A DNA stretch of 64,000 nt from Paramecium pentaurelia (taxonomy: Eukaryota > Ciliophora > Oligohymenophorea > Peniculida > Parameciidae). The DNA lies in the NCBI GenBank assembly GCA_905183005.1, contig CAJJDO010000095.1, positions 135,355-199,354 on the forward strand. Reading direction: 5' to 3'. This document shows positions 13,001 to 24,212 of this stretch, in pieces (position 1 is the stretch's first letter; every line of letters starts with the position of its first letter). The notes beneath the pieces are model-generated. The model worked only from the letters and a program-made list of their open reading frames with translations. It was not told the origin of the DNA and searched no databases. Made by a program: the position numbers and the translations under genes.

Positions 13001-13555
13001 TACTATAATATGTAAAATGGGGCTGTTAATTCTTTCACCAAATACACAAATAAATTAGGTTTTGGAATATCAATTATACATTTTCCATACTCTTCTTGAA
13101 ATTTATTGGGGTCTAAGTTAATTAATCTTTTGCTTACATTATATACCAGTGGCTTACAGTAATTCTCTTTTAGTTTTCAAATCATATTCAAGAGCTTTAA
13201 ATGTATTCATAGCACTATTATAGATATACTTTAATTTTCTGTTGATGAAATATATTTAGTTTTGCTTATTCTCTAACTTTGAGATGTTATTTGAATTATC
13301 ATTATTAGTAATCCATATATGTGTAGCCTTGTCTAATTATGATTCTTTAAAGAAAAACTATCTTACAAGCTTCTTTGACCAACTACAAGCTAATGTGAAC
13401 AAGAAGCTTGTGATTACAGAGAGAAACACTCCAAGTACTATTCTTCTCTTTTATAATCTTATTGGTTCTATATAAGTTATTTTTGTTGTGCCTTCTATTT
13501 CACAATCAACAACTACTGCATTCTATTCTTTAGATAAGAGACTTGAAGGATCCAT
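10005..13555 (-). CDS. P5B-type cation-transporting ATPase (ATP13A2-5-like)
   Basis: The predicted protein is 1,158 aa. Introns are 13113-13137 (25 nt), 12948-12971 (24 nt) and 11382-11406 (25 nt); exons sum to 3,477 nt. In order: an N-terminal membrane hairpin (residues about 35-60), actuator motif ASLTGES, PPALP in M4 (the P5B signature), phosphorylation loop DKTGTLT (Asp near residue 450), KGSPEKM in the nucleotide-binding domain, GDGANDCAAI (near 868), and a bundle of C-terminal membrane segments. P5B pumps act on late endosomes/lysosomes, and ATP13A2 exports polyamines. The PPALP motif separates it from P5A (ER) and P4 flippases. An acidic Gln/Asp/Asn-rich insertion of about 70 residues lies between the P-domain core and the hinge. 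All key catalytic residues are present. Confidence 0.95.
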
Positions 13556-13712
13556 TAAAGATATTATTAATAATTTTATGCATGAGTTATGATTGATATG
13601 TTTAAAAATGGTGTAACATTTTTATTTAGTACAATTGAAAATTGCATATTAAAAAAAAGATAATAAATGAATAATTATGATAATGCAGGTGAAGATTTTA
13701 TTTAATAAATTA

Positions 13713-14207
13713 ATGTATATCAGTCTTTCCTAAAATAATAAAACTTGGTGGACTCACACATCTCTTGTACCAACAGAGAATGAGTAAAAAGTGGTATCAT
13801 TGGTAAATGGAGTGGGAAGCTTTTAGAATAAGGCATCTTTAATTTCAACATATTTGAGTTTAGAGGCAGTCAATCGTATCCCAGTTGCTAAGAAATTGGC
13901 AATTTATTTCAAGGCAGGAATTGTTGGTGCAGTATTTTTGGGATCAAGGTAATTTTATCATAATTCAAATTAGAATAGCAGCAGGATCTATTTATTAGAG
14001 AAATGTTTAAGGAGAGATTGGAAAAGTACTTGATGGTGCACCAATTTGGGAGAATAAGTTTGACGTTCCAGAATTAGACAAGAAATTCTTCTTTATTGAT
14101 GATGATAATAATTTTGAACCCTCATTATGGCATCATGGAATGTATGCATTCATAAATAGAAAAGCAACTCAATTGAGAAGCCAAAGGTATTCTACAAACA
14201 TGAGTGA
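13713..14207 (+). CDS. Small single-TM protein, unknown (possibly mitochondrial)
   Basis: ATG 13713, introns 13949-13973 (25 nt) and 14142-14164 (23 nt), TGA 14205-14207; 148 aa. One hydrophobic segment (about AIYFKAGIVGAVFLGSR) is followed by a hydrophilic C-terminus ending KPKVFYKHE. The size and single TM are typical of accessory subunits of mitochondrial complexes, but I recognise no family. Oddity: if the second intron is kept, the frame shifts, loses its stop and reads in frame through the spacer into the start of the uS15 gene 55 bp downstream. The intron is therefore needed to provide the stop codon. An upstream ATG near 13668 is in another frame and was not used. Confidence 0.75.
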
Positions 14208-14262
14208 ATTTTAATCATTTAATGGATAAAATTTAAAATAAAATTAAATCTTTAAATTATTA

Positions 14263-14802
14263 ATGGGTCGTATGCAAGCCAAGGGAAAAGGAAAGGGTAT
14301 CTCTGGATCAGCCCTTCCATACAAGAGAAAAGCTCCAAAATGGTTGACTCTATCATCAAAGTCAATTGTTGATCAAATAGTGAATTTGGCAAAGAAGGGT
14401 AAAGAAATAATTGTAATTTGAGGTTTGAATGGATCATAAATTGGTGTTTATTTAAGAGATCAATAAGGAATTCCATAAACAAGATTCTTAACAGGATAAA
14501 AGATCTTGAGAATCTTAAAAAAGAGAGGTATTAATAGGTAGAATAACCTAAAGGTTGTGCTCCAAAGATTCCAGAAGACTTATATGCTTTGATTAAGAAG
14601 GCTGTTCAAATTAGAAAACATTTAGAAAAGAATAGAGGTGATATTACAAGCAAATTCAGATTGATTTTGGTTGAGAGCAGAATTCATAGATTAAGTAGAT
14701 ATTATAGAAGAACATAAAAATTGCCATCAAATTGGAAATAGTAAGCAATATTAATAAATGTTTAGTGTTTCAAAGACAGCATCAGCCTTAATTGGTCAAT
14801 GA
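14263..14802 (+). CDS. RPS13: 40S ribosomal protein uS15 (S13)
   Basis: Four exons encode 154 aa; introns are 14399-14422 (24 nt), 14528-14553 (26 nt) and 14741-14765 (25 nt). The protein begins MGRMQAKGKGKGISGSALPY and contains VDQIVNLAKKG, KKAVQIRKHLEKNRGD and LILVESRIHRLSRYYRR. It ends LPSNWKYVSKTASALIGQ. This matches eukaryotic S13 from end to end. uS15 binds the central junction of 18S rRNA. The N-terminus has a few extra Lys/Gly residues compared with the animal protein. Confidence 0.97.
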
Positions 14803-14895
14803 ACAATATTTTATACATATAGTACATTATATAATAATTATATAAATAATTAATAATGTTGTCCCTTATTAATGTTTAATATTTATGATTAAATC

Positions 14896-16060
14896 TCAGA
14901 ATCTGCCACCAAGATATTGGGATGTTGCAGTTAATTTTTCAGTTAAATGCTCTAAGATTCTTTCAACAATTTCTTATTATCTTTATCTTTCTGTGGTTTA
15001 AGTATCATAAGTGTTTTCTTAGAGAGCACACCATTCATGTTCAGCATCAAGAGTTTCTTGAGCTTATTCTAATTCCAACTAGTATAGATATAAATAATTA
15101 TAATTACTTAATGGACTTCGAAGAAATGAGTTGCAGTATCAATGTTAGTCTTGAAAGTTTGGATTGATTATTCCAATTAATTCTTTCTATCAACCAATCT
15201 ATTGTGTTCATTGCTCAAATGAGTAGAGAATTCAGCCCATCTTTAAGCTTATCTATTTTCAGTATCCTATATATATTTAATATATTAGAATTACTTCTAA
15301 AACTGATCTTGCTTCAACTAATTGTTATCTGAGTTATGAAAGCAATTGGAGAATTCTTTAAATAGCTTTTTGATCAACTTTAGTAGCTAATTCAGTCAAA
15401 GCTGTAACAATTGGTTAGAATAGAGCACCATGACTTTCATTTTCAATCAATCTCTTTTAAACAGCTTCAAATTTAGGTTTGAGTTCAGCAAAAGTAGCAC
15501 CAAGAGAAAGATGTTAGACTAATTTAGTTGCTTCATCAACAGCAGCAATAGCATCATCATGCTCTCCATTCTTTCTAACCCATGTTTCATGAGCCTTATT
15601 TCTGTTAGCCTCTTCTTGAGCAAATGTTCTTTCATTACTTTCAATATCCTAATTAATTATTTATTATGCATATTTTTACTTAAATTGTTTATCTTACATC
15701 ATTTTCAGCTTCTGCTAAAGCTTTTTCGTTATCTTCTCTCATTTGAGCATTAGCAGCTACTTAAGCTTAATGATAAGCAATTGAATTTTCTAAATCTGTG
15801 ACTATACGAGTGCAAGCAGCTCTATCAACTCTGATAACATTATCATGTTTATTTTAATCATCAACTAAACCAGCTAAAACCTAATTTAACAAAACTAAAA
15901 TTTCTTCTGCATTTCCTTTTGCTTGTAAATACATTTAAACTGTTGATAGAATTGTATTTCCAAAGTTGTCAGCATCAATTTCAGCTAACAATGTCTTTGT
16001 ATCCTTCTGAACACCCATTACACATGAAACAATCAAGGCCAAAGCGATGAATTTATACAT
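14896..16060 (-). CDS. Trichocyst matrix protein (TMP)
   Basis: The predicted protein is 358 aa with introns 15649-15679 (31 nt), 15267-15294 (28 nt) and 15079-15107 (29 nt). It has a clear signal peptide (MYKFIALALIVSCVMG) and then an almost wholly alpha-helical, Ala/Glu/Gln-rich sequence with heptad patterns. Segments include ILSTVQMYLQAKGNAEEIL, VTALTELATKVDQKAIQRI and LLSQLRQQLVEA. This layout is that of the Paramecium trichocyst matrix proteins, which are made as precursors, cleaved in the secretory pathway and packed as the crystalline core of the extrusive trichocyst. The C-terminus ends TSQYLGGRF. The window holds at least one related decayed copy (30.4-31.3 kb). Confidence 0.9.
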
Positions 16061-16112
16061 TATTAAAAAATTAACGAAAACGGATTATTAAATTAATATA
16101 TTAATATATTAA

Positions 16113-16659
16113 TCAAAGGTATCTGTAGCCATAACCTGTTGCTGGACGATATCCACTAACTCTACTTGGACTATATCTATAATTTGAATATGATGTTGGA
16201 GCAGGTGGAGGTGGTGAAAAATATTATGATTAACTTCCATAACCAACTCTACTTTAAGGTCCTCTCACTACTTGGCTATTCTATACTGGAACATAATCCA
16301 CATGTTCATCATATCGATCAACTGGAATATATTCCACTCTTTTTTCTAGTCTAGGAACTGGTACATAGTCTGTCTCATGCTTAACTAAATAACATCAATT
16401 TATTTTTTAAACCTTCTATGTAATCAGTGTATGATTTCTCAACAGGTCGATATTCAACCTTTGTCTCTGGTACATAGTCTGTATATCTCTACTCTACAGG
16501 AATATATTCAGACCATTATTCGCCTCTTAATGGAGCTCTTGATTAATATGAGTATGGACGATCATAAGGACCGTAGTATGAAGGAGCATATTAACTTGTT
16601 GGATAAACAGGGACTGTGCGGTCGTAGGCACTTTGATAAAAAGGCTTGTAGTACGACAT
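16113..16659 (-). CDS. Alveolin/articulin-like VPV-repeat protein
   Basis: 172 aa, one intron at 16385-16412 (28 nt). The N-terminus is Tyr/Pro-rich (YKPFYQSAYDRTVPVYP). A central set of short charged repeats follows: EYIPVEQ, DYVPETK, EYRPVEK, DYVPVPR, EYIPVDR and DYVPVQ. The C-terminus is Ser/Tyr/Gly-rich with a short polyproline stretch (SPPPPAP). Repeats of the E/D-Y-x-P-V type define alveolins and articulins, which build the membrane skeleton (epiplasm) under the alveolar sacs of ciliates. No TM or signal peptide is present, in keeping with a cytosolic cortical protein. The repeat identification is direct; the cellular location is inferred. Confidence 0.75.
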
Positions 16660-17570
16660 CAAAAAAACTTAAAATTATTTATTTTTATTTCTTCTAACAG
16701 AACTTTATTTTCATGTTAAATTTATTTTTTTTTATTAAATGCATTTAAAATTTCTCATACTTATCGATTTAATACAGGTAGAATATCATATAACTATCAA
16801 AATTAGACTTTTTGATTCTATATTCTTCTTTTCTTTTTCTTACTGATAAAAAAATAACAATCATAGCATTATATATAAATTTTAAATTATTTTCTATAAC
16901 TTAACTTACGATTATTAATAAAGTACTTTTAAGATTCATCATAAAAACTTAAAATTTGTGAGAAATGGTCATTTTTAAGTTAAATTATAATAAGAATCCA
17001 AAGTTGTTAATCTAATTCATTGTATATATATACTTTTGGTTAACAAATTTTTAAATAGAATTAAGTAAATAAACCAAATTTCAACTGTTAAATATATTTA
17101 AGTAGATTTTTATTAATGTTTTATAGGATCTATAAATATACAATATATGTTATTCTTTGTTGAAGAGTATTTGGTTCTTTTAAAAAGCTATCAAATATTT
17201 ATACTTATTAATAAAATAAAATTATATTGTTTTCACTTTCTTGAATGATTTAAGGATTAGGTTTTTTATAGTCAAAAAAACAATTATAAAACAAAAACAA
17301 TTGATTTCATTTATTTTACTAACCTCTTCTATTTAACATATAATAAGCAATAGCATTTTATTGTAGACAAATAGTTATCATTTAACAAATGAAGAAGGAT
17401 TTAACATTGATTTTTAGATTAAGATTAAAGTTCTAAAAATAGGATATAGTAATTGTATTCAATTAAAATTTATAGATCTACAATTGAATTCATTTATATT
17501 AAAACTTAATTGTATATATATAAAATTCTTATAATACAAATTATTATATATGTTATTGTAGGATTATAAA
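16660..17570. other. Long AT-rich intergenic region
   Basis: About 910 bp between two divergently transcribed genes, unusually long for this window. I found no frame with coding character, no RNA gene and no repeat beyond short TA runs. It should contain the promoters of the alveolin-like and Cys-rich genes. Confidence 0.6.
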
Positions 17571-18674
17571 ATGATTTTACTTTTTATAATCATAGGGATA
17601 ATCAAATCAAATGCCCCAGGAACACTTTCTTGTATTACTTATTTATCAGAATAATTATGTGAAGAACCTGGATATTGTATATGGAATGGAACGACATGCT
17701 AAGATTACACATAAAATTAGGATTGTTATCGAATTAATGAGGTTGGAGCATGTCGAGAGAATGGAATATATTCATCAATAGGAGGATCTGGTTTATGTGA
17801 GCCTTTGATCAAATTAGAAAATGATTACAAAAATGTTTGTGGTATAACAAATATCGTTGATTACAATTATGTAAGATATCCAATAATAACAACTGGATTC
17901 TCTACTCATTCATTAGCAGGTTAAACAGTGGCTTAATTGAAAATGTCAGCACCTTAATAGAATTTTATATACTAAGTGTTAAGTGTAAATATTTAGATAG
18001 CTAAAAACCCAGATTTACAAATAATTTTAGACTTGTACAAAACATATGAGGCTGAATTAGTAAAAGTGTATATACATCCCTATTAAATTGAAAAGGCATT
18101 AATTTAGACATTATAAAATTTAAGAGATGATACAACTCCATTGTCACCTGTAGATAAATAGGCAACGATGACCAAATTTTGGACTTTGGTTGATGTCTAT
18201 CTAAAGAGATTGCAGATTCATAAAAAGAACTATTAATCTTACAATTATTTTCTAAATTTTTTATAGGGATCTTTTTCAAGGTTATATTTGACCATAAAAG
18301 GATAGGGTCATATGATAACAATTAGTTGGTCTAAATATAAAAAAAATGGGTTGATTTAAATAATATCATATTCTCCAAAATTGGTAGGCATATTAAATGC
18401 TTTGAGTGATATTATTTTTGTAAATGTACTAGGTGAAGATAGAACATCATTTACAGATATTGAAAATATGAAGATTTCCTATGTATAAGAGAGTGGTACA
18501 TTAACTAATATAGTGAGAAAATTGAAGTTTATTAGTGATAAAACATAGATTCCTCACTAATTAATGACATATACTATCAATTCTGCAATATGCAATTCAA
18601 ATGAGAGAGAATGTGAATTTAGTTTTCCATCTCCTCTCTCAAATAGTACATTCGTTTTTTATGTAGAATAATGA
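17571..18674 (+). CDS. Cys-rich secreted protein A (tandem pair)
   Basis: Intronless, 367 aa. The signal peptide is MILLFIIIGIIKSNA. The first 90 residues carry about ten cysteines, with the pattern LCEEPGYCIWNGTTCQ. The rest is a larger domain with two more Cys near the C-terminus (NSAICNSNERECEF). No TM follows, so it is probably secreted or lumenal. A 21-nt GT..AG stretch at about 17979 has no TGA and is a multiple of three; I kept it as coding. The downstream gene has the same plan (SGYCRHDGTTC), so the two look like an old tandem duplication. The family is not recognised. Confidence 0.8.
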
Positions 18675-18847
18675 TTTAGTTGTTATTAATTTTACATTTT
18701 GATTTAAATATTAAAATATATTACTCAAATTTAATCATGAATGACAAATAGAGAAAATGAAAAAAATAATATTATATAATATGAATAATTTAAATTTTAG
18801 AATTTGTCCTATATATAGTTAAATGACGTGATATAAATAAATAATAA

Positions 18848-20157
18848 ATGATTTATTTTTTTACACTTCTTTTAGCAATAGTAAGTTCAGTGTCTGTGGG
18901 AGAAACAGCTTGTACAGCCTTTAATGCAAATGCAGTTGATTGCAATGCTTCAGGTTATTGTAGACATGATGGAACTACATGTATTGGACTATCTTGCTAT
19001 ATGGTAAATGAAGTAGCAGCTTGTAGATCTGGACCTTCAGGGAGTGGAATTCCTACAGGAGCTCTATCATCAAAATGTGACTCATTAGAGTAGTTTAGTT
19101 TACAATATGATAATGTTTGTGTTGATAAAGGAGATGGTAAATTGAATTATGCTTTTGTACGTTTTGCTAAAACCACAGAGGGATCTGCACTTTAAACTAC
19201 TGGTACAACACCTATACTCGTTGGAGCATTAACTGCTTCAGAACCAAATATGTTCTCTTTGTATACAATAAACCCATGGAAATCTCCTGAGGGAAGTCAA
19301 AGTGCAGCTACTTTGAAAACAGAGTTAGAAGCAATATTGGATAGATATATTTTATTTTATTAAGTATTGATTGATACTACTAATTCTCATCCATTCTACT
19401 TAGAAAGAACTACTTACTAAGCATTATAATTGATAAGAGTATTATAAATTCCATTTAATGATAGGATTAAGTAGATTTTGATTATACAATGAGAAAAGCA
19501 ATACTACCTAAAATATGGTAAGTTGCTGAAATAGCTCTTTTTAGAATTGCTAAATTTTCACCTGCTTATTATCAAACAAATTATTATTTCCTTAATTTTG
19601 CATCATGTCCATATTCTAGAAGAGAATTAAAAATTAATGGATAATTAAACACAGTTAGAATTGATTGGATTGGTTATACATATACAGCAAATGGATTTAT
19701 GCAAGTCTATTCTTATGCTGCAGAATAGTTTGGTATAAGAAATGCACTTACAGACATCATTGCTTTGAGACCAACTACTTCTGTCATCACAGCTGATACC
19801 ATAAATTTAGATACTGGATTTACAGGTTTTTACTTAGAATGGACTTGGACTGACACAAATTTAGTTGTTGTTGAAAAAGATATCAAATTATATTAATTTG
19901 ATGAAAGTGCTGCCATAGCAACTGATGTTGTTAAATAAGTAACTACAACTATCACTTGTACTATTGCTACAAAAACATGTAAAACAACTGTTATAACTAC
20001 ACCAATTACTTCTGCTACTACTAGAATCAATTATTATTTTAGTTATGGTCCTGGTAAATGTGTTGATAAAACTGAAATGTAATGCAAATTATCAATCGAA
20101 TAAGGAGCACCATGTACTTATACATCATCTAAAACAACTGATTATAAATGTTCCTGA
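18848..20157 (+). CDS. Cys-rich secreted protein B (tandem pair)
   Basis: The predicted protein is 428 aa with one 23-nt intron at 19471-19493. Signal peptide MIYFFTLLLAIVSSVSVG is followed by a Cys-rich head (ASGYCRHDGTTC, LSCYMVNEVAAC). The middle domain is about 250 residues, and a Thr-rich C-terminal part carries six more Cys (KTCKTTVITTP, GKCVDK, KCS at the end). No TM segment follows. The head aligns in spacing with the gene just upstream. Secreted Cys-rich proteins of this kind in ciliates include surface and extrusome components, but I cannot assign it to a named family. Confidence 0.85.
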
Positions 20158-20191
20158 TTAATAATTATTAATAAATATAAATATATATTCA

Positions 20192-20627
20192 ATGATAAAC
20201 TTTCAAGATCGATTTAAAGGCAAAATGTCATACATCTCAAAATATGGAATTAACTAATCTCCTGATATTAAATAAAATAGCTAAATTCTGGTATTCTTTT
20301 GATGACTATTAAGTAATAAGATTAATCAAACAATAAAAGTCTTTAAAAAATTATTAATCTAAACTCCAAATCACCTATCAAAAATTCTTATTTTTATAAG
20401 TTACCTCCAATAAAAAATAAAATTGTAGATAGAACTTTAAATTTTAATTAACAGAAATAATAAATATAAACGAAGAAAATGTATTAATCTACAAATATTT
20501 CAGTTATTCAGCTGACCACTCAAAAATTAGTTTGAAGAAATATGATAGTGATCTTGAAAAAATTTAAATGAAGCATTTGCAATATTTAAATAAGATTGAA
20601 TAATTATATATGCTTTAAAAAAATTGA
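20192..20627 (+). CDS. Small hypothetical protein, 129 aa
   Basis: Two 23-nt introns (20291-20313 and 20481-20503) join three exons into 390 nt. The protein is hydrophilic and Lys/Gln/Asn-rich, with no signal or TM. Its C-terminal third looks helical (SLKKYDSDLEKIQMKHLQYL). The case for a real gene is that both introns are canonical GT..AG, each removes a TGA, and the exons then join in one frame. The start could also be the in-frame Met at codon 12. No family is recognised. Confidence 0.55.
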
Positions 20628-21096
20628 TTAAAATATCATTAAATGAAAATTCAGACATTTTTAGATAAATTTATATAATACAATAATTTTAATATAAAAA
20701 AAAATAATTTTTAACTTCATTTTTTTTTTTACTTACAATTTAAGATTTCTTATTTGAGAGAATAGAAATATCTAATATGTAATATCTCTCATAACATTAA
20801 TAGTCATTAAATCTTATTTATAATAAAAGAGAAGGTTTATTATAATCATATAATTTATAACTTTATTGTAATAAATCATAAATTCTTAAAATGCATTAAT
20901 GATACTATTAATATAATTGTTAATTTTCTTTTGTATCTCGAATTTAATGCTGTTGATTATATTTGATAATATTTATTCCATTAAAAATTAAACCAATATT
21001 ATGAATTCCAATTATCATGAATAAAAATATTGGTTTTGTAAATAAAGAATCTTTTATTTATATACATCAATTATTTTTTGAATTAATTAAATAAGA
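20628..21096. other. AT-rich intergenic region
   Basis: About 470 bp with long homopolymer A and T runs. No coding frame, RNA gene or repeat is recognisable on either strand. Confidence 0.6.
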
Positions 21097-22323
21097 ATGG
21101 AGGAAAGAAAGAGAAATGATTTTAGTTAATTTAGAGATGTTTTAACGTTATATAATTTAAATATAAAAATGAAATTGTAAAATATTCGAACTATTGATTT
21201 CAGCAAGGCTAACAAATAGATTAAGGATCTATCTCATAAATTTTTATAGAGCAAGATGCTTAGAAAGAACAAAGAGAATTTCAATCCAAATACTAGTCAT
21301 TAAGATGCTGCAGCAAAATTATTATTAGAAGCTCTGCAAAAACCAATACTGAGAAATCTTAGAGATTTAATTAGAATTAAGTAGTCAGTAGTTTGTGAGA
21401 GAAATATTTTTGATGAGGTTTGTTCAATGGGTGTAAGTGAAAATAGTGACATAGGAGAAGGATTCAAGATTTCTTTTGCAAATTTGAGTATCAAATAAGA
21501 AAGTATTGTGGATTGTGAAAGTATTCAGCCTACAAATGCACCAATATTATTATTTATGGTGATTCAAAATATTAGAAAGAAGAAAATGATAATCTCATTC
21601 TAAGAAATCAAATTTTTCATACTATAAAGAAGTTTGAGCTCAGTTAACAAAAGACTTGAATATGCAAAATAAGAATAATTGCGTAAAATTATTGTTAACA
21701 AAACAAAGTAGGAATAGTTATTACTTTAAGTATACTTGAAATATTGGTCTTAATAAACACAACTTCTTATATTTTTTGATCATTTTGGTTCAAAAATAAT
21801 GAAAATATACAAAAATAGATTGAATGAATATATAATTGCAATGAAATAGTAAATAGCAAAAAGAGAGGCAGCCTAACATTTAGTTAGGATTGTAAATAAG
21901 AAATTATTTGAATATGGACAAAATTTGAATAAAGTGAAAAACAATTTACATTTGTAAAATTGTTTGAAATAGGTGTTTATAAGATAATTGAGAAGTTCAT
22001 TTTAGTAATTGTTATAGAAAAGACATAGATCTCCAGTTATTTTTGAATTAATGAATAAATTTCAAAATAATTTATTGAGATAGAGTTTAAAGATTTTTTA
22101 ATTGCATGTATTAAGATAGAAAAGAAGGATTAAGTCATTTACATATGGTTTTGAAGATCTTAATAAAATAATGAATAAATTAGATTATAAATTGGGTTTT
22201 ATTAGACTTCAAAATAAAAACTAAAAATAATAAAGATTATTGCCAACAAAATTTTTAATAATGATTCTTAAAAAAATACAGGACAGGCAAAAACATTGGG
22301 TTTTGCGAAAATTAAATTAATGA
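21097..22323 (+). CDS. Hypothetical basic helical protein, 408 aa
   Basis: An uninterrupted frame of 409 codons with no introns. The product is Lys/Arg-rich and probably mostly helical, without a signal peptide or TM. The N-terminus is MEERKRNDFSQFRDVLTL. The C-terminal half repeats short basic/aromatic helices (KRHRSPVIFELMNK, RQKRRIKSFTYGF, KIQDRQKHWVLRKLN) that loosely resemble IQ-like or Sfi1-like calmodulin/centrin-binding helices. That resemblance is only suggestive. The ATG follows a TAAGA context and upstream sequence has no coding bias, which supports the start. Confidence 0.75.
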
Positions 22324-22496
22324 AATATAATAATTAAAATTATTGTCTATTTAACTATTGAAAGAATGAATATAAATGTAGGGGATTATTGGATTTGAAT
22401 TTCCTATATTTGTCATAATTCTGAATTGTATTAAGTTTCTCTTAATCCATTAATTAATATATATATATATATATATAAAAGATTTAATTTGCATCA

Positions 22497-23559
22497 ATGG
22501 TTCGACTTGAGAAACTCATCTATGAACAATTAGTCAATATTCGTGCTTTGAAAAGAGAGAGAATTATAGGATCACCAAGAAAATGGTATTCTGAACCACG
22601 TACACCAGCAATGACACTTTCAGCAGTCAAATTATTCACATAAGGATGGACTGGATTAATTTACAAATTTGTTGAGCCTTTATTTGCAAGGTAAAGTGAT
22701 TTTGAATACAAAACTTAGATTCTTATACAGATGGATGAGAAATATAGGATTAGATAGAGGATTGGCCATGGAAGACTTATTGTTATTTTAAGATAGAGAA
22801 TTAAGAAGAGATCCATTATTTGAACATATTTAAAGAGAAGGATTCCATCCATATACTTGGATTATGTTCAATAAGAGAAGAGCAAGATTTTCAAAAGTAG
22901 AAAGAGGTGTAAGAGGATCTACTGCTCCTGAATGGTTATAAGCAGAAGCAAGAGAACGTACATTGGCTGATAGTGTTGAAAATATTTATGAATGGGATAA
23001 TTACGTTTATCAAAATTATATGAGTGACATGACACCAACAGCAAGAGGAACAATATTATAGAAATTATTACCATTGGAATGGTTCCTATTTTTTGGTATG
23101 TTGAGAGTTGATTCATGGGATAGATATTTCTATAATGAAGTAATGTATAAAGGATTAGAATATTCAAAAGAAGAGTTGGCTAACATTCCTAAACCATTTA
23201 AGGCATAATTATGTATAAATTTATTATTAATCAATTTAATTAGCAACTGAAGAAGGTAGAAGACAATTTGAAGTAAATGTAAATAGATTTATTGATCTTT
23301 ATCCAGGATCAATTGTGAAGGAAGGGTATTATTATTATTATATTAAAATTTTAGTGATAAATTTGATTTCTAAAGATTTTATGCTCTTGAAGCAATTAAT
23401 AATAATAGAGATCTCAGCAAATTTGATTCTTCATTAATTGCTTAATTGAAATCAGAACTTACTTAATAGGTTGCATTAAAAACAAGCACTAAAGTAAAGA
23501 AACAAAGAGCCACTCTCCCAAGTTGGTTATAGTAAGATGGAAAGGGATTCTTAGCATGA
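22497..23559 (+). CDS. Conserved-looking protein, 324 aa, possibly mitochondrial
   Basis: Four exons; introns 22691-22718 (28 nt), 23213-23243 (31 nt) and 23326-23354 (29 nt). Composition is balanced and Trp/Arg/Tyr-rich (SPRKWYSEPRTP, RFLYRWMRNIGLDRG, FHPYTWIMFNKRRARFS, PLEWFLFFGMLRVDSWDRY). This is unlike the low-complexity neighbours and suggests a conserved structural protein. One moderately hydrophobic segment lies near residue 190. The N-terminus lacks a classical signal peptide but is basic (LKRERIIG), so a mitochondrial or membrane-complex subunit is possible. I do not recognise the family. Confidence 0.8.
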
Positions 23560-24212
23560 TCTATTAAATAAAATATATAATTATAAATAATATTTTTATA
23601 ATAATATAAATATGTTTATACACAAAGGCATTCTAAAGCAATCAATATTAAAAATGAATAAATCTCATTTACTATTATAAATTTATAACATAAAAATGTT
23701 GGTATCCTATTAATAACAATCTAAATAATAAAAACTTTTATGATCTTAATTGATCTTAATCATTTCCAGTAACTTATTTAATTAAAGGCTTTTGAATTAA
23801 TTAATACAATAAAGAAATCAAATTCAAAGATGTATTAAGAACTTTATAAAAACCAAGTATTGATTTGTGTGAATGAAATCCAATAATTAGACAATTTAAT
23901 AAAGAAATAGACTAAAATAAATTTAAGATATTAGAGAGAAATTAAAAGAAATAATTATTATATGTTGATGCTAATTCAAATTTCATATAGTTTTATAAGG
24001 AATTGATTAAATTAAATAATGTTAATTATAAAAAAAGTTAACATAAGAAAATCATAATGAACTCAGTCGCATATAGTAAATCTAATAAAGAAGAAAGATT
24101 TAATTTATCATTATTTAGATATTTTTATTAATGTATTATTAAAGATAACTTAAATTATTATGATTTTAATTATAATATTAAATTATAAAAATCTACATTA
24201 TAAGCAACCTTT
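23560..24212 (+). other. Ambiguous region upstream of giant membrane protein
   Basis: Coding-like stretches occur but no single model is convincing. From ATG 23739 a frame of about 88 codons (FELINTIKKSNSKMYQEL...) ends at a TGA near 24003. A different frame, joinable through a 24-nt GT..AG intron near 23870, runs open into the start of the next gene. The hydrophobic leader at ATG 24213 argues that the large gene starts there and that this upstream sequence is a separate small gene or a relic. Confidence 0.3.

Noticed and set aside
14252..14482. Minus-strand frame opposite uS15
   Set aside because: The plus strand encodes uS15 along its full length here; the antisense frame has no recognisable protein.
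16660..17570. Hidden RNA gene in the long spacer
   Set aside because: No GC-richer block, tRNA-like arms or conserved snRNA motif was seen by eye.
18001..18321. Minus-strand frame of about 106 codons
   Set aside because: Antisense to the Cys-rich secreted gene A, which has a signal peptide and one continuous code-6 frame.
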